Shown: positions 47,531-56,360, numbered from the stretch's first letter. The stretch is 64,000 nt of DNA from an uncultured Granulosicoccaceae bacterium (GCA_937920585.1 CAKZSB010000108.1:1-64000), one strand, 5' to 3'. Notes: generated by a model from the sequence alone, not told the origin. Translations and numbers: made by a program.

Positions 47531-47536
47531 ATTATA
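47531..47536 (-). promoter_or_regulatory. Candidate -10 box upstream of the TlpA-like gene
   Basis: TATAAT reads on the minus strand 31 nt before the ATG at 47499. No good -35 is visible at 16-18 bp, so it is a weak candidate. Confidence 0.35.
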
Positions 47537-47695
47537 GGGCCAGCAGCATACGGGCCAGATTGCGATCAATTAACGCTGTGATTACAGACACATCGGGGGC
47601 AATTACACAGGGTTTTACTAAAGTTTCGAATTGTTCTTGCCGTCCAGACTAAGAGAGGCACGAATTCGGCGAATAATTAGAAAGTGGAGATTTCG

Positions 47696-48238
47696 ATGAA
47701 ACGAACCCTGGTCAGCACTTTGGTACTGACGGCGGCCATGTGCGGTCAGGCAGTAAATGGTGGAACACTCGACTTTTTGCAGCAAACGGACAGCAAGAAT
47801 ATTTATCTGGGTTTCCAGTTGTACAACGGAGATCTGGATGGCGTGGATGGCGTGGGTCAGGATATGAGTGTTCTCAACGCTACCCTGGGTTACTCGCTTG
47901 TGGGCGGTATCTCCATAGAGGCACGTTTGGGGGCCGGGAGCGACCAGTTGGATAGTTTGATCCAGGATCCCGTGTCGAGTTACATGGCCGGTCTGGTGCG
48001 TTATCACTACACATGGAACAGCAACATCATGGTCTATGCCGGTGCCGGTTTGGCCGTTCGCGGCCATAGCAGCGTGATTGATGTGGACGATCAGCAATTT
48101 GGTGCCGCAGTGTCTTTTGGTTTGAATCTCTTCGGCAATGACAACACCGCGGTAAACCTTGAGTACTTTGCCATCAGTGGAGATGAGCGTTACAGCTCGA
48201 TCGGAATCGGCGTTCACCACTACTTCGGTAAGTACTAG
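47696..48238 (+). CDS. Outer-membrane beta-barrel protein, porin/OmpA-like
   Basis: The 180-residue protein has a signal peptide (MKRTLVSTLVLTAAMCGQAVNGG) and a mature part of about eight amphipathic strands (NIYLGFQLYNGD, YSLVGGISIEARLG, SYMAGLVRYHYTW, GIGVHHYFGKY). The final aromatic residue favours Bam-dependent insertion. GTGGAG lies before ATG 47696; a GTG 12 nt upstream falls on that ribosome site. It lies 58 bp before the Ig-repeat lipoprotein gene in the same direction. Confidence 0.82.
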   Translation: MKRTLVSTLVLTAAMCGQAVNGGTLDFLQQTDSKNIYLGFQLYNGDLDGVDGVGQDMSVLNATLGYSLVGGISIEARLGAGSDQLDSLIQDPVSSYMAGLVRYHYTWNSNIMVYAGAGLAVRGHSSVIDVDDQQFGAAVSFGLNLFGNDNTAVNLEYFAISGDERYSSIGIGVHHYFGKY

Positions 48239-48296
48239 TGAGTTGCAAAATTAATATGCGACAGCCTGATGCTGGAAGTTTTTTGAGGGGATCACA

Positions 48297-50864
48297 ATGA
48301 AAAGAGCAATAGCGGTTGCCTTGTTGGTCAGCGTGTGGCTTGGTGGCTGCTCGAGCCGCGAGGACAAATCAGTTACCACAACTGATACCGGCGCTACCAC
48401 GACAGATACGTCCACCACTGGCACGGACTCTGGCACTGATAGCGGCACAGGTGGCGATGGTACAACCACAGGTGACGGCGCGTCAGCTGTACCGGTTGGT
48501 CAGATAAGGGTTGTCGGTGATTCGGCCACATTGCTTACGGGTGGAAGCCGATCAGTGCTAATCACAGCACTGGTGACTGATAGCGCGAATCGGGCACTGA
48601 CCGAACGAACTGTCACGTTCTCATCGCAGCAGGGTGTGCTGCAGAATGTACGCGGAACAACAGACGAAGCGGGCTCTGCCACAGTGGAGCTTAATCTTGC
48701 CGGTGATTTGCGGAATCAGAACATCGAGATTTTTGCCGAGTCGGATGATGTGTCCGGTTCCACAACGGTAGCAGCCTTTGGCAGTGGCATGACGCTGGAG
48801 GGAGCTTCCGAAATTGTTAGCGGCGAGCAGGGCGAAATCGTAGTAACACTGTTGGCAGGTGATGGAACTGGCATACCGAACGAGTGGGTCAACATCTCTT
48901 CGCAGGCGGGCAACCAGATTTCGTTTGCATCACAGGTGACCGATCCGAACGGGCAGATTTCATTGATGGTTGGCAGTGATGCCGGCGACGATGTCATTTC
49001 GTTCACGGCACTTGAGCAGACTGTCAGTGCCCAGCACCAGTTGTCGGTTGTCGAATCTGTTCAGTCGGTATCGACACCGATCAAGATAAGAGTTATCAGC
49101 AACGCATCGGTTATCGAAACAGGGGGAAGTGATACGGCGACTATCACAGCACTGGTGACTGATGAAGACAATCGCGTTATAGAAGGTCATCAGGTTGAAT
49201 TTGCCTCCACAGGTGGCGTGTTACAAAACATCGTAAGCAGCACCAGCGCTGCTGGTCAGGCCACGGCCGAGCTGAATCTTGCGGGTGATTATCGCAATCA
49301 GGTGATTACTGTTACTGCGGACTCGGGTGGTCAGATTGGCAGTGTTCAGATTGGAGCCAGTGGCAGTAATGTGTCAGTGGCCGGTCCTACTGCGCTGGTA
49401 GGTGGTAACACTGCGGATCTCACTATCACTTTGACCAGTGGCAATGGTCAGCCAATATCCAATCATGTACTGCAGGTTTCTTCGCAGGCGGGAAATGCAA
49501 TTTCCCCGTCTACTGTGGTGACCGATTCCAGCGGTAAGGCTGTTATAACCGTTGGCAGTACTGAAGGCGATGACACGATTGTTGTCAGCGCACTTGAAGG
49601 AACAGCCACTTTCGAGCATGGGATAAACGTAGCAGATGACATACTGACTGTTAACACCCCGGTGGTTGGTGACGAGCTTATAGTCGGTGAGGACACCCCT
49701 GTTGAAATTCTCTGGACAAGCAATGGTGTACCGGTTAGCGGTCGCGACTTGAATTTGAGTATAACGGCGGGCGAATTGAGCGATACCACCGTAACGACCA
49801 ACGGTAGCGGAATCGCTACACTGACAGTAACCTCAGTAAGCTCAGGTCCTGCGACAATAGCAATAGAAGATGCTGCAGATGCTGACCCTGCGACTCAGGT
49901 TGATGTGGAATTCGTAGCCACAGATGTCAATTCGGTCTCTACCAGTGCTGCTCCGGCAAGCGTCGGTACCGGCAGCGAAAGTGTTATTTCCGCAGTGGTT
50001 ACCGATAGCGCTGGCAACCCTGTGAAAGGCGTAGTGGTCACGTTCTTCAGTGATGATCTGAAAGGTGGCAATCTTTCTCCGGTCGCAGCGCTCACAGACG
50101 GAGACGGTAGAGCCAGAGTGACGTTCACAGCTGGTGCCCAGCCCAGTGAAGTCGATGAAATTGTTATTTCTGCGCGAGCGATAGATGACGATTCCGATGT
50201 AGTCGATTCCGTCGACATGACTATCACCGAGCGGCAGCTGAATGTGATTGTGGGCCTTGCAGGATCGATCGTCGAGGCGGATGCAGATACGCGCTATATA
50301 CGCTCGGGCGTTGTGCAGGTAACTGATGGCTCCGGCACGCCGGTACCGGATGCGACTATCGCTGTTACGGCTGTACCGGTGTGGTATGCGCTTGGGGAGT
50401 TTGTTCGTGTCGACACCGATGACAACAACGTAGCGGACCAATGGGACTTGCTGGAGATCAATATCCATCGTTGCCGCGCCGAAGATTTGAACGGAAATCG
50501 TGTTCTCGATACCGGTGAAGATGACAATGGGAACGGAGAACTCGATCCGCAGGATCCGGCTCTGATTCAGGCAGATAATGGCAACACGCCAACCGTGGTC
50601 GGTGGTTCAATCACCACTGATGCAAATGGTGTTGGATTCTTCAGCCTGGCGTATCCTCAGAGCCACGCGGGATGGTCGATGGTTGAAATTACTGCTCGTG
50701 CACAGGCCCTCGGTGCTGAATCGACGGCAGTGATTGAACAGGATCTGGCGTGGGCTGCCAGCGATGTTCAAAACGTGGATGTTTCACCACCCAACCAGTA
50801 TAGCCCGCACGGCACATTGGCCCCCGGGCAGATAGTCAACTGTGTGGAGTATGAGGAGTATTGA
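48297..50864 (+). CDS. Large Ig-like repeat lipoprotein
   Basis: The 855-residue protein has a lipobox VWLGGC with Cys18. A Thr/Asp/Gly-rich low-complexity spacer spans about 25-62. Ig-like (Big_1/invasin type) domains follow: two duplicated units at about 70-260 and 264-454 (each with the marker ITALVTD and ELNLAGD), a third near 460-550 and a fourth near 555-650. The C-terminal part has calcium-type loops DTDDNNVADQWD and DLNGNRVLDTGEDDNGNG, and two Cys. It is probably surface-exposed on the outer membrane. The function is unknown; invasin or adhesin activity is only suggested by the fold. Confidence 0.9.
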   Translation: MKRAIAVALLVSVWLGGCSSREDKSVTTTDTGATTTDTSTTGTDSGTDSGTGGDGTTTGDGASAVPVGQIRVVGDSATLLTGGSRSVLITALVTDSANRALTERTVTFSSQQGVLQNVRGTTDEAGSATVELNLAGDLRNQNIEIFAESDDVSGSTTVAAFGSGMTLEGASEIVSGEQGEIVVTLLAGDGTGIPNEWVNISSQAGNQISFASQVTDPNGQISLMVGSDAGDDVISFTALEQTVSAQHQLSVVESVQSVSTPIKIRVISNASVIETGGSDTATITALVTDEDNRVIEGHQVEFASTGGVLQNIVSSTSAAGQATAELNLAGDYRNQVITVTADSGGQIGSVQIGASGSNVSVAGPTALVGGNTADLTITLTSGNGQPISNHVLQVSSQAGNAISPSTVVTDSSGKAVITVGSTEGDDTIVVSALEGTATFEHGINVADDILTVNTPVVGDELIVGEDTPVEILWTSNGVPVSGRDLNLSITAGELSDTTVTTNGSGIATLTVTSVSSGPATIAIEDAADADPATQVDVEFVATDVNSVSTSAAPASVGTGSESVISAVVTDSAGNPVKGVVVTFFSDDLKGGNLSPVAALTDGDGRARVTFTAGAQPSEVDEIVISARAIDDDSDVVDSVDMTITERQLNVIVGLAGSIVEADADTRYIRSGVVQVTDGSGTPVPDATIAVTAVPVWYALGEFVRVDTDDNNVADQWDLLEINIHRCRAEDLNGNRVLDTGEDDNGNGELDPQDPALIQADNGNTPTVVGGSITTDANGVGFFSLAYPQSHAGWSMVEITARAQALGAESTAVIEQDLAWAASDVQNVDVSPPNQYSPHGTLAPGQIVNCVEYEEY
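48504..49658 (+). repeat. Tandem duplication of a ~190-residue Ig unit
   Basis: Residues 70-260 and 264-454 align throughout (IRVVGDSATLLTGGS with IRVISNASVIETGGS; SSQAGNQISFASQVTD with SSQAGNAISPSTVVTD). The copies differ at many positions in DNA, so the duplication is old rather than recent. Confidence 0.85.
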
Positions 50865-50900
50865 TAATCTAACTGTTGTCAGTTAGAGCCGGTATAAAGA

Positions 50901-50925
50901 AGCCCCGCAGTGCGGGGCTTTTTTT
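50901..50925. terminator. Strong intrinsic terminator after the Ig lipoprotein gene
   Basis: AGCCCCG at 50901-50907 pairs with CGGGGCT at 50913-50919 and is followed by TTTTTT on the plus strand. On the minus strand the hairpin is followed by TTCTTTAT, so it may also end the DUF1840 transcript. Confidence 0.92.
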
Positions 50926-50927
50926 GC

Positions 50928-51224
50928 CTACTGTGTTTGCCACATGACGTAGCCGCCCGCTGCGATGTTCTTTTTCATTAGTTCGATCAGTGGCAAGGCT
51001 CGTGTCCTGAGGCTAACCGGTGCATCGCCATCGTCGTCGTTGTGTGGAGGTTCCTGCAGCTGGGACAGTGCGTCTTCCAGCCTGGTGAGTGCAGCTGGCA
51101 AATCTTCGGCCTGGAGTGCGCCTTCCAGATTGCCGCTGAGATCCATCATTCTGAATAATTTCTTCGCCACGTCGCCGAACATCACTACATCGACGCCGTG
51201 TTCGCCTTTAATTTCTACGAGCAT
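50928..51224 (-). CDS. DUF1840 family protein
   Basis: The 98-residue protein begins MLVEIKGEHGVDVVMFGDVAKKLFRMM and ends with MKKNIAAGGYVMW, the family pattern. It is cytoplasmic and small; the function is unknown. It is monocistronic and ends at the shared terminator. Confidence 0.9.
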   Translation of the reverse strand: MLVEIKGEHGVDVVMFGDVAKKLFRMMDLSGNLEGALQAEDLPAALTRLEDALSQLQEPPHNDDDGDAPVSLRTRALPLIELMKKNIAAGGYVMWQTQ

Positions 51225-51402
51225 TGTTACTCAGGCTTAGGTGGGTGGCCGGGAATGGTAGCACAAGCCAGCGACAGTCCCGGCAGTGAGACGAAATCAC
51301 GGCGCCAAAAATGAAACAAAACGGAGCCATGGTGTCACAATCAATACAGTTAGCCGCGCCTAACGCGTTACTGATTCAATTGGTGTGAATTTTTGTGGCG
51401 AA

Positions 51403-51512
51403 CTGTCAAATCACAATGATAGAATAAAGCTATTGAGAATAAAGGCTTGCGCGAAGCGTGGGCGAGTACCGATTGGGGGTGGGGCAACGCGATGTCGTTG
51501 CCCCTTTTTTTT
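51403..51512 (+). ncRNA. Candidate small RNA, plus strand between two minus-strand genes
   Basis: A strong plus-strand terminator at 51481-51512 has no gene before it on that strand: the flanking genes (DUF1840, aminotransferase) both read minus. The AT-rich stretch AGAATAAAGCTATTGAGAAT at 51421 could hold the promoter, and GCTTGCGCGAAGC at 51444-51456 can form a small hairpin. A transcript of roughly 70-80 nt is implied. I do not recognise a known family. Confidence 0.45.
51481..51512 (+). terminator. Strong plus-strand intrinsic terminator without an upstream gene
   Basis: GGGGCAACG at 51481-51489 pairs with CGTTGCCCC at 51496-51504 (9 bp, 6-nt loop), followed by eight Ts. No T-run follows on the minus strand, so it works in plus direction only. 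Confidence 0.88.
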
Positions 51513-51515
51513 GCC

Positions 51516-52721
51516 TTATCCGCCAAGCGTCTTTACCAGCCGTCGCATCGCCTCAACGAGCGTTGATTCTGAAGCGAGAAAGCATATACGTAGAAACCCT
51601 GTGCCGCCCAGTCCGAATGCACTGCCCGGGGCGACTCCAACGTTCGCACTATCGACCAGCCGTTTTGCAAGTGCTACGCAATCGGGTTCTCCCTCGACTC
51701 GGAAAAATAGATAAAACGCCCCGGCAGGCGGGGTAAATACAACGCTTGATACCCTGGCGAGTTCGCGACTAACAATCTCCCTGCCGGCGGTTGCACGGGC
51801 GATTTGTTCCTTGAGTAGCTCGTCACCCTGTTCTGCTGCGGCGACACACCCGCGTTGAAGAAATTCGGGAACACCGGAGGTGTTGTACTGAACCAGATTT
51901 TCAAATACCTGGCCAAGTGATGGCGGGATTACGACCCAGCCTACGCGCCAACCTGTCATGGCCCAGTTTTTCGAAAAGCTGTTGCAGACTATCAGTTGAT
52001 CATCTTCTGAGCAGATTTGTAAAAACGAACTGATCGCGCGTTTTTCGTAGCTGAATTTTCCATAGACCTCATCAGATAAAATCCACAGACCTCTGGCACG
52101 AGCGAAGTCTCTGAGCGCAAGCATTTGTTCTTCAGACATCATCCATCCGCTGGGGTTGCCGGGGCTGTTGATGTAAATCGCCTTTGTCTTTGCGTTGCAT
52201 AGACTCACCAGTTCATCCATGTCGAGTGTCCAGCCCTGATCGCTTTGGCGCAGGGGTACGGAGCGCGCCGTTGCCTGTTGCATGTGAACGCACGCATAAA
52301 TGTTTGGCCAAACGGGTGAAACGACAACGACCTCATCTCCAGCTCCAACCGTGGCCTGCAGTGCTTCCATCATTCCCTGCATGCCCGAGCCCGTGACAAT
52401 TATTCTTTCCGGCCCTGTTTGCACCTGAAAGTGTCGCTGGTAGTAGTCCGCCAGCGCTTGTCTCAAAGGGGGAATACCACGCTGCCAGGTGTAATAGGTT
52501 TGCCCGTCGTTCAAAGCCTGGGTTGCTGCATCGCAAATGAATGATGCGGTTGGCTGGTCGCCTTCACCCACCCACAGCGGTATGAGGTCTTTCTTTTCAC
52601 GACCGTAGTTGACCAGTTCGATAATGCCGGACTCTGGCAGAGATGCGGCGGCCGGGCGCAGGGTGTCACGAACCTTGTCGGGCAGGCTGACAGAAGTTCC
52701 TGGTATGTGGGTGTTATCCAA
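51516..52721 (-). CDS. Class I/II PLP-dependent aminotransferase
   Basis: The 401-residue fold type I enzyme has the aminotransferase motifs: YYTWQRGIPPLRQALADYY (N-terminal), INSPGNPSG, the Asp of WILSDEVYGKF, the PLP-lysine in NSFSKNWAMTGWRVGW, and the C-terminal Arg in FLRICFLAS. This group covers aspartate, alanine and arginine:pyruvate (AruH-like) transaminases. The substrate is not fixed by sequence. Gene order after a D-arginine-dehydrogenase-like gene and argC hints at arginine. A 76-bp gap with a hairpin separates it from that gene. Confidence 0.9.
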   Translation of the reverse strand: MDNTHIPGTSVSLPDKVRDTLRPAAASLPESGIIELVNYGREKKDLIPLWVGEGDQPTASFICDAATQALNDGQTYYTWQRGIPPLRQALADYYQRHFQVQTGPERIIVTGSGMQGMMEALQATVGAGDEVVVVSPVWPNIYACVHMQQATARSVPLRQSDQGWTLDMDELVSLCNAKTKAIYINSPGNPSGWMMSEEQMLALRDFARARGLWILSDEVYGKFSYEKRAISSFLQICSEDDQLIVCNSFSKNWAMTGWRVGWVVIPPSLGQVFENLVQYNTSGVPEFLQRGCVAAAEQGDELLKEQIARATAGREIVSRELARVSSVVFTPPAGAFYLFFRVEGEPDCVALAKRLVDSANVGVAPGSAFGLGGTGFLRICFLASESTLVEAMRRLVKTLGG

Positions 52722-52757
52722 TTGGCTATACCATCGGTTAGAAGAAAAGGTAGCGAA

Positions 52758-52787
52758 GTCTCAGCCGGGCGATAACCTCGCTGAGAC
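52758..52787 (-). other. Hairpin between DauA-like and aminotransferase genes
   Basis: GTCTCAGC at 52758-52765 pairs with GCTGAGAC at 52780-52787 across 14 nt; on the minus strand it is followed by TTCGCTACCTTTTC. It may act as a weak terminator or attenuator that partly separates the aminotransferase from the upstream genes. Confidence 0.5.
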
Positions 52788-52797
52788 GCTAGCTGTG

Positions 52798-53901
52798 TTA
52801 GGTTGTGTCGAACCTGCACGGTGTCAGCTCATTGGCAATGTGCTGGTATTGCTCCTGATCGCTTTCGAATTCCTGTTTAATTAGTCCGCTGGCGAGTGTC
52901 GCCATCGCGGCAGATGTCTGAATGCCATATCCGCCTTGACCAGCCAGCCAGAAAAAGCCCTCGGTGTTGTTGTCGAATCCGACGACGGGTGCGCCATCTG
53001 TGGCGAATGTGCGCAAGCCTGCCCAGCTATGATCAATTTTGGTTATCTCATAGTCGATCAGTTTTTGAAATCGATCAATTCCAACCGCTACATCAATGTC
53101 ATCCGGCCAGGCATCGTGTGGTTCCACAGGTGATTCGTCGGCAGGTGAAATCAATAGCGAGCCGCCAAACGGAATGCAGTAAAAATCCTCAACCGCATTA
53201 AATAGAAGAGGCCAGCTATTCATAGCGGGAATCTTGTAGGGAACCAATGCGGCCGTGCGGCGTTTGGGCTGAAGTCCGAGGGGTGAGATACCGGCCAGTG
53301 CTGCGATACTGTCTGCCCAGGCCCCGGCTGCGTTGACAATAATCGGGGCGGAGAATGTCTCGTTGCCTGTGGACACTACCCAGTTTCGGCCTTTCCTGGT
53401 TATAGCGATCACTCGGGAATTGCAGGCAACACTTGCGTTATTGTCTTTGAGCTGGCGAATATAGGCCTGGTGGAGAAGGTCGACATCGATATTGACCAGT
53501 CCTTCCGTATACCAGATGGACTCGACCAGTTCTGTTTTGAGCAAGCTGACTTTTGCTTTTGCCTCTGCCTTGCTGAGCTGAACCATCTCGCGCGTGCTCT
53601 CTTCGGGCGCGGCATCTGATTCAGTGGTGCCAAGAATCATTTGCCCCCTGGGGCTTGTAAATTGCTGATCCGAGAAATCGGCAGGTGGCGTATTTAACGT
53701 GGGTCCCGACAGGGCGGTGAGTGCCTGAATTACCGGTGGGCCGTAGAAGGGTGCCCATGTAGCAGCTGAGCGCCCTGTGGCGTGATATCCCGGTTGGGAT
53801 TCCTGTTCCAGCACTACGACTGAGTAGTGCTTGGCGAGTGACGCGGCGACGGACGTGCCCGCAATGCCTGCCCCGATAACTATTACTTCGCGTTGTGGCA
53901 T
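52798..53901 (-). CDS. FAD-dependent D-amino-acid dehydrogenase, D-arginine-dehydrogenase-like
   Basis: The 367-residue DAO-family flavoprotein has the FAD motif VIGAGIAGTSVAASLA at the N-terminus, GYHATGRSAATWAPFYG as in DauA, the second FAD segment VNAAGAWADSIAALAG, and the C-terminal LAGQGGYGIQTSAAMA. DauA oxidises D-arginine to 2-ketoarginine. The match to DauA is by motif only, so a D-amino-acid or related oxidase with other specificity is possible. It lies 21 bp downstream of argC on the same strand. Confidence 0.85.
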   Translation of the reverse strand: MPQREVIVIGAGIAGTSVAASLAKHYSVVVLEQESQPGYHATGRSAATWAPFYGPPVIQALTALSGPTLNTPPADFSDQQFTSPRGQMILGTTESDAAPEESTREMVQLSKAEAKAKVSLLKTELVESIWYTEGLVNIDVDLLHQAYIRQLKDNNASVACNSRVIAITRKGRNWVVSTGNETFSAPIIVNAAGAWADSIAALAGISPLGLQPKRRTAALVPYKIPAMNSWPLLFNAVEDFYCIPFGGSLLISPADESPVEPHDAWPDDIDVAVGIDRFQKLIDYEITKIDHSWAGLRTFATDGAPVVGFDNNTEGFFWLAGQGGYGIQTSAAMATLASGLIKQEFESDQEQYQHIANELTPCRFDTT

Positions 53902-53922
53902 TGCCGTTTTCTGCCAAAAAAA

Positions 53923-54966
53923 CTATGGAAAAAGTGCTAGTTGCTGGAGGCCAATATGCTCAGCCTGGTTTGTCATGATGTTGAAATTTTGCAGTGCCTG
54001 TCCGGCAGATCCTTTCACTAGATTGTCCAGTGCTGCGATCAATATGACACGACCGGGAATTCGGTCCTCATAGGCTTTGAGGACGACCCGGTTCGAGCCA
54101 CGTACATGCTGTGTTTGCGGATAGATATCGTCTGGCGATAGATAGATGAATGGCTCGTCCTTGTAGTATGAGTTCAGGTAGTCGTTACAGTCTTTTGCTG
54201 TGGCACCATTGGCGAGTCGTGCATAGCAGGTAACCAATTCCCCACGGCTCATGGGTATGAGATGTGGCGTGAAATTTACCAGTACCGGGCGACTTGCGGC
54301 CTTTGAGAGTTCCTGTTCAATTTCCGGTGCGTGGCGATGCTGTGCTACAGCGTAAGGGCTTAATCCTTCACCTGCCTCTGCGAACAATGTGTTCTGTTTC
54401 AGTGCGCGTCCCGCACCGGTTACACCCGACTTGGCATCGATAATTAAATCTTCCGTTTCGATCAGGGGTTTACCTATGAGAGGTAACAACAGTGTGAGTA
54501 CCGCTGTTGGATAGCAACCCGGACAGGCGACCAGCCTGGCGTCAGCTATTTCTTTTCGATAGTGTTCACTCAATCCGTACACAGCCTGCTTTTGCAATTC
54601 AATAGCAGCGTGTGGGTTGCCGTAGGTTGATTCATAGAGTGCCGGATCGCGAAGCCTGAAGTCTGCCGACATGTCGATTACTCGAACCTTCTCGGGCAAA
54701 TCGCGAATAAATTGTTGGCTGGTGGCATGGGGCAGGCCGCATATGGCGATATCGATCTTATCCCAGTCGACTTCTTCATTACGAGTAAGGGCTGGCAAGC
54801 CCATTTGTGCGAAGTGGGGAAACACTGTGCCGATTGATTTTCCCGCATGTGAATGAGCGGTGAGCGCGGCTATTTCTATCGAGGGGTGGCAAACCGCCAG
54901 GCGAATCAGATCGGCACCGGTGTAACCTGACGCACCTACCACTGCGATTTGTATTTTTTTCTGCAT
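53923..54966 (-). CDS. argC: N-acetyl-gamma-glutamyl-phosphate reductase
   Basis: The 347-residue enzyme performs the third step of arginine synthesis. The NADP motif is VAVVGASGYTGADLIRL-like (VVGASGYTGADLIR), the catalytic Cys sits in VACPGCYPTAVLTLL, and the C-terminal NLVKGSAGQALQNFNIM is typical. Other arg genes are absent from the window. It lies 35 bp downstream of the DUF4864 gene. Confidence 0.97.
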   Translation of the reverse strand: MQKKIQIAVVGASGYTGADLIRLAVCHPSIEIAALTAHSHAGKSIGTVFPHFAQMGLPALTRNEEVDWDKIDIAICGLPHATSQQFIRDLPEKVRVIDMSADFRLRDPALYESTYGNPHAAIELQKQAVYGLSEHYRKEIADARLVACPGCYPTAVLTLLLPLIGKPLIETEDLIIDAKSGVTGAGRALKQNTLFAEAGEGLSPYAVAQHRHAPEIEQELSKAASRPVLVNFTPHLIPMSRGELVTCYARLANGATAKDCNDYLNSYYKDEPFIYLSPDDIYPQTQHVRGSNRVVLKAYEDRIPGRVILIAALDNLVKGSAGQALQNFNIMTNQAEHIGLQQLALFP

Positions 54967-55001
54967 GTCTGAATTTGAAAGAAGTCGTTAGCGATCAATT
55001 G

Positions 55002-55448
55002 TTAAGCGGAGTTGCCCGGTTGTTCTATTCGAAAAACCGCATCTGTCATCCAACACCCTTCGCAGTTGTGCAAATTTTGGCGTGACAGGTCAAATTGATA
55101 CCAGTAGACATCGCCGTTTTTATCGACCAGTGAGGCGCCCACAGAAGCTTTGCCATCGTTGGATTTAAGTATTTCCACATCGGCACTGAAGTGGTTGAGC
55201 ATCGGGCTGTATTGCGGATTGTCGAACAGCTTTGAAAATCTGCTCAATGGTCCGGTTTGCGATTTGTTGGCGGGGGATGCAAATCGAAATGTTGCCTCTA
55301 TCCCTTCGCCGTCACGATTCTGCTTCAACGCATCGAGCTGGTATTTTACGACTTCAGTTGGTTGCAGACCCGGGTCTGGATACAGGTCATTTGCCAGTGA
55401 CAGCAACGGGAACAGTGTACAAATGATTGCAAGAATGGTTTTTGGCAT
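55002..55448 (-). CDS. Secreted DUF4864-family protein
   Basis: The 148-residue protein has a signal peptide (MPKTILAIICTLFPLLSLAN), then a small domain with EVVKYQLDALKQNRDGEGIE and FRFASPANKSQTGPLSRF, the DUF4864 pattern. It is expected in the periplasm; the function is unknown. It lies between the dehydrogenase and argC in one direction. Confidence 0.8.
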   Translation of the reverse strand: MPKTILAIICTLFPLLSLANDLYPDPGLQPTEVVKYQLDALKQNRDGEGIEATFRFASPANKSQTGPLSRFSKLFDNPQYSPMLNHFSADVEILKSNDGKASVGASLVDKNGDVYWYQFDLSRQNLHNCEGCWMTDAVFRIEQPGNSA

Positions 55449-55463
55449 GTTGCTGGTTCTGTA

Positions 55464-56300
55464 TTAGTCTGATGGATAGGCAGGCAGCTTGCGGAGCGCT
55501 TCAAGTAGTGCATCGTCGAAGTCATCTGTGTCGGATGCGGCCGCCTCGAGGGCACATTTGACATCCTTTTCAATGATGCCGATGGTGTTGCCCGGGTCGT
55601 AGGTCTGGCTGGCCCAGGAGATTCGCTCCAGGTTATCGCCATACCAGGTAGCCCCTGAACTCGCACTCATGATTTTCTTCAACACGGCGGTGTCGAGGCC
55701 AGCGACGCGAGCGCGGGCCAGTGATCTTCTTACGGCGACGACACTGCAGGCGGCGACATAATTGTTCAGCACTTTGGCCATCATGCCACTGCCGAGCGGG
55801 CCCACGTGAGTGATTTTCTCCCCAAGCGCCTGAAAAATTGGCATCAGGCGCTTGATGTCAGCCTCGGCTCCCCCGAGCATGTAACTAAGGGTTGCCTGTT
55901 CTGCCGCATGTGGTGCGCCGGACATTGGCGCGTCGACGATTGCAATGCTTAAGGGTAATCGCTGGCGCAGATCATGGATCACGTCAGGCGCCACAGTGGA
56001 GCTCACAATCAGGGTTTTCGGCCCGCTGCCATCGGCGTATACGCATTGATGATCGAACAACAATTCGTGTATCTGGTGTTTGTCGCGGACCACGACCATC
56101 AGGATGTCTGCCCGACTGATGTCGCGTGAATCGGACAGCATCAGTGGTTTGATTGTCGCGTTGACCGATGTTACGTCAAAGCCATCGGCACTGAAGCCGG
56201 CTTTGTGTAGTGCCGCCAGCATCGGCGCACCCATTTCGCCGCAGCCGGCAACGGTGATGTGTGAGGCAAAGCTCGTTTGGGAAGTGTGAGTGCGCGCCAT
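55464..56300 (-). CDS. 3-hydroxyisobutyrate-dehydrogenase-family oxidoreductase
   Basis: The 278-residue protein has the Rossmann motif ITVAGCGEMGAPML, the SSTVAPD loop, DAPMSGAPHAAEQATLSYMLGG, and the catalytic Lys in KVLNNYVAA near residue 170. These fit beta-hydroxyacid dehydrogenases acting on 3-hydroxyisobutyrate, tartronate semialdehyde or similar. ATG 56300 is preferred over an upstream Met with a non-family extension. It heads the run toward argC. Confidence 0.9.
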   Translation of the reverse strand: MARTHTSQTSFASHITVAGCGEMGAPMLAALHKAGFSADGFDVTSVNATIKPLMLSDSRDISRADILMVVVRDKHQIHELLFDHQCVYADGSGPKTLIVSSTVAPDVIHDLRQRLPLSIAIVDAPMSGAPHAAEQATLSYMLGGAEADIKRLMPIFQALGEKITHVGPLGSGMMAKVLNNYVAACSVVAVRRSLARARVAGLDTAVLKKIMSASSGATWYGDNLERISWASQTYDPGNTIGIIEKDVKCALEAAASDTDDFDDALLEALRKLPAYPSD

Positions 56301-56339
56301 ATATGACGCAAGTGTGCAGCGCCATGCCGTTTGACGCAA

Positions 56340-56360
56340 GACCCCTGACGGGCAGGGGTC
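56340..56360. terminator. Hairpin between the PilY1-like gene and the dehydrogenase
   Basis: GACCCCTG at 56340-56347 pairs with CAGGGGTC at 56353-56360 (8 bp, 5-nt loop). It lies 46 nt past the PilY1 stop on the minus strand but only a short T-stretch follows, so termination is plausible rather than strong. Confidence 0.5.

Noticed and set aside
47618-48220. 200-codon minus-strand frame opposite the outer-membrane barrel gene
   Set aside because: The plus-strand frame has a signal peptide, barrel strands and ribosome site; the minus frame has none.
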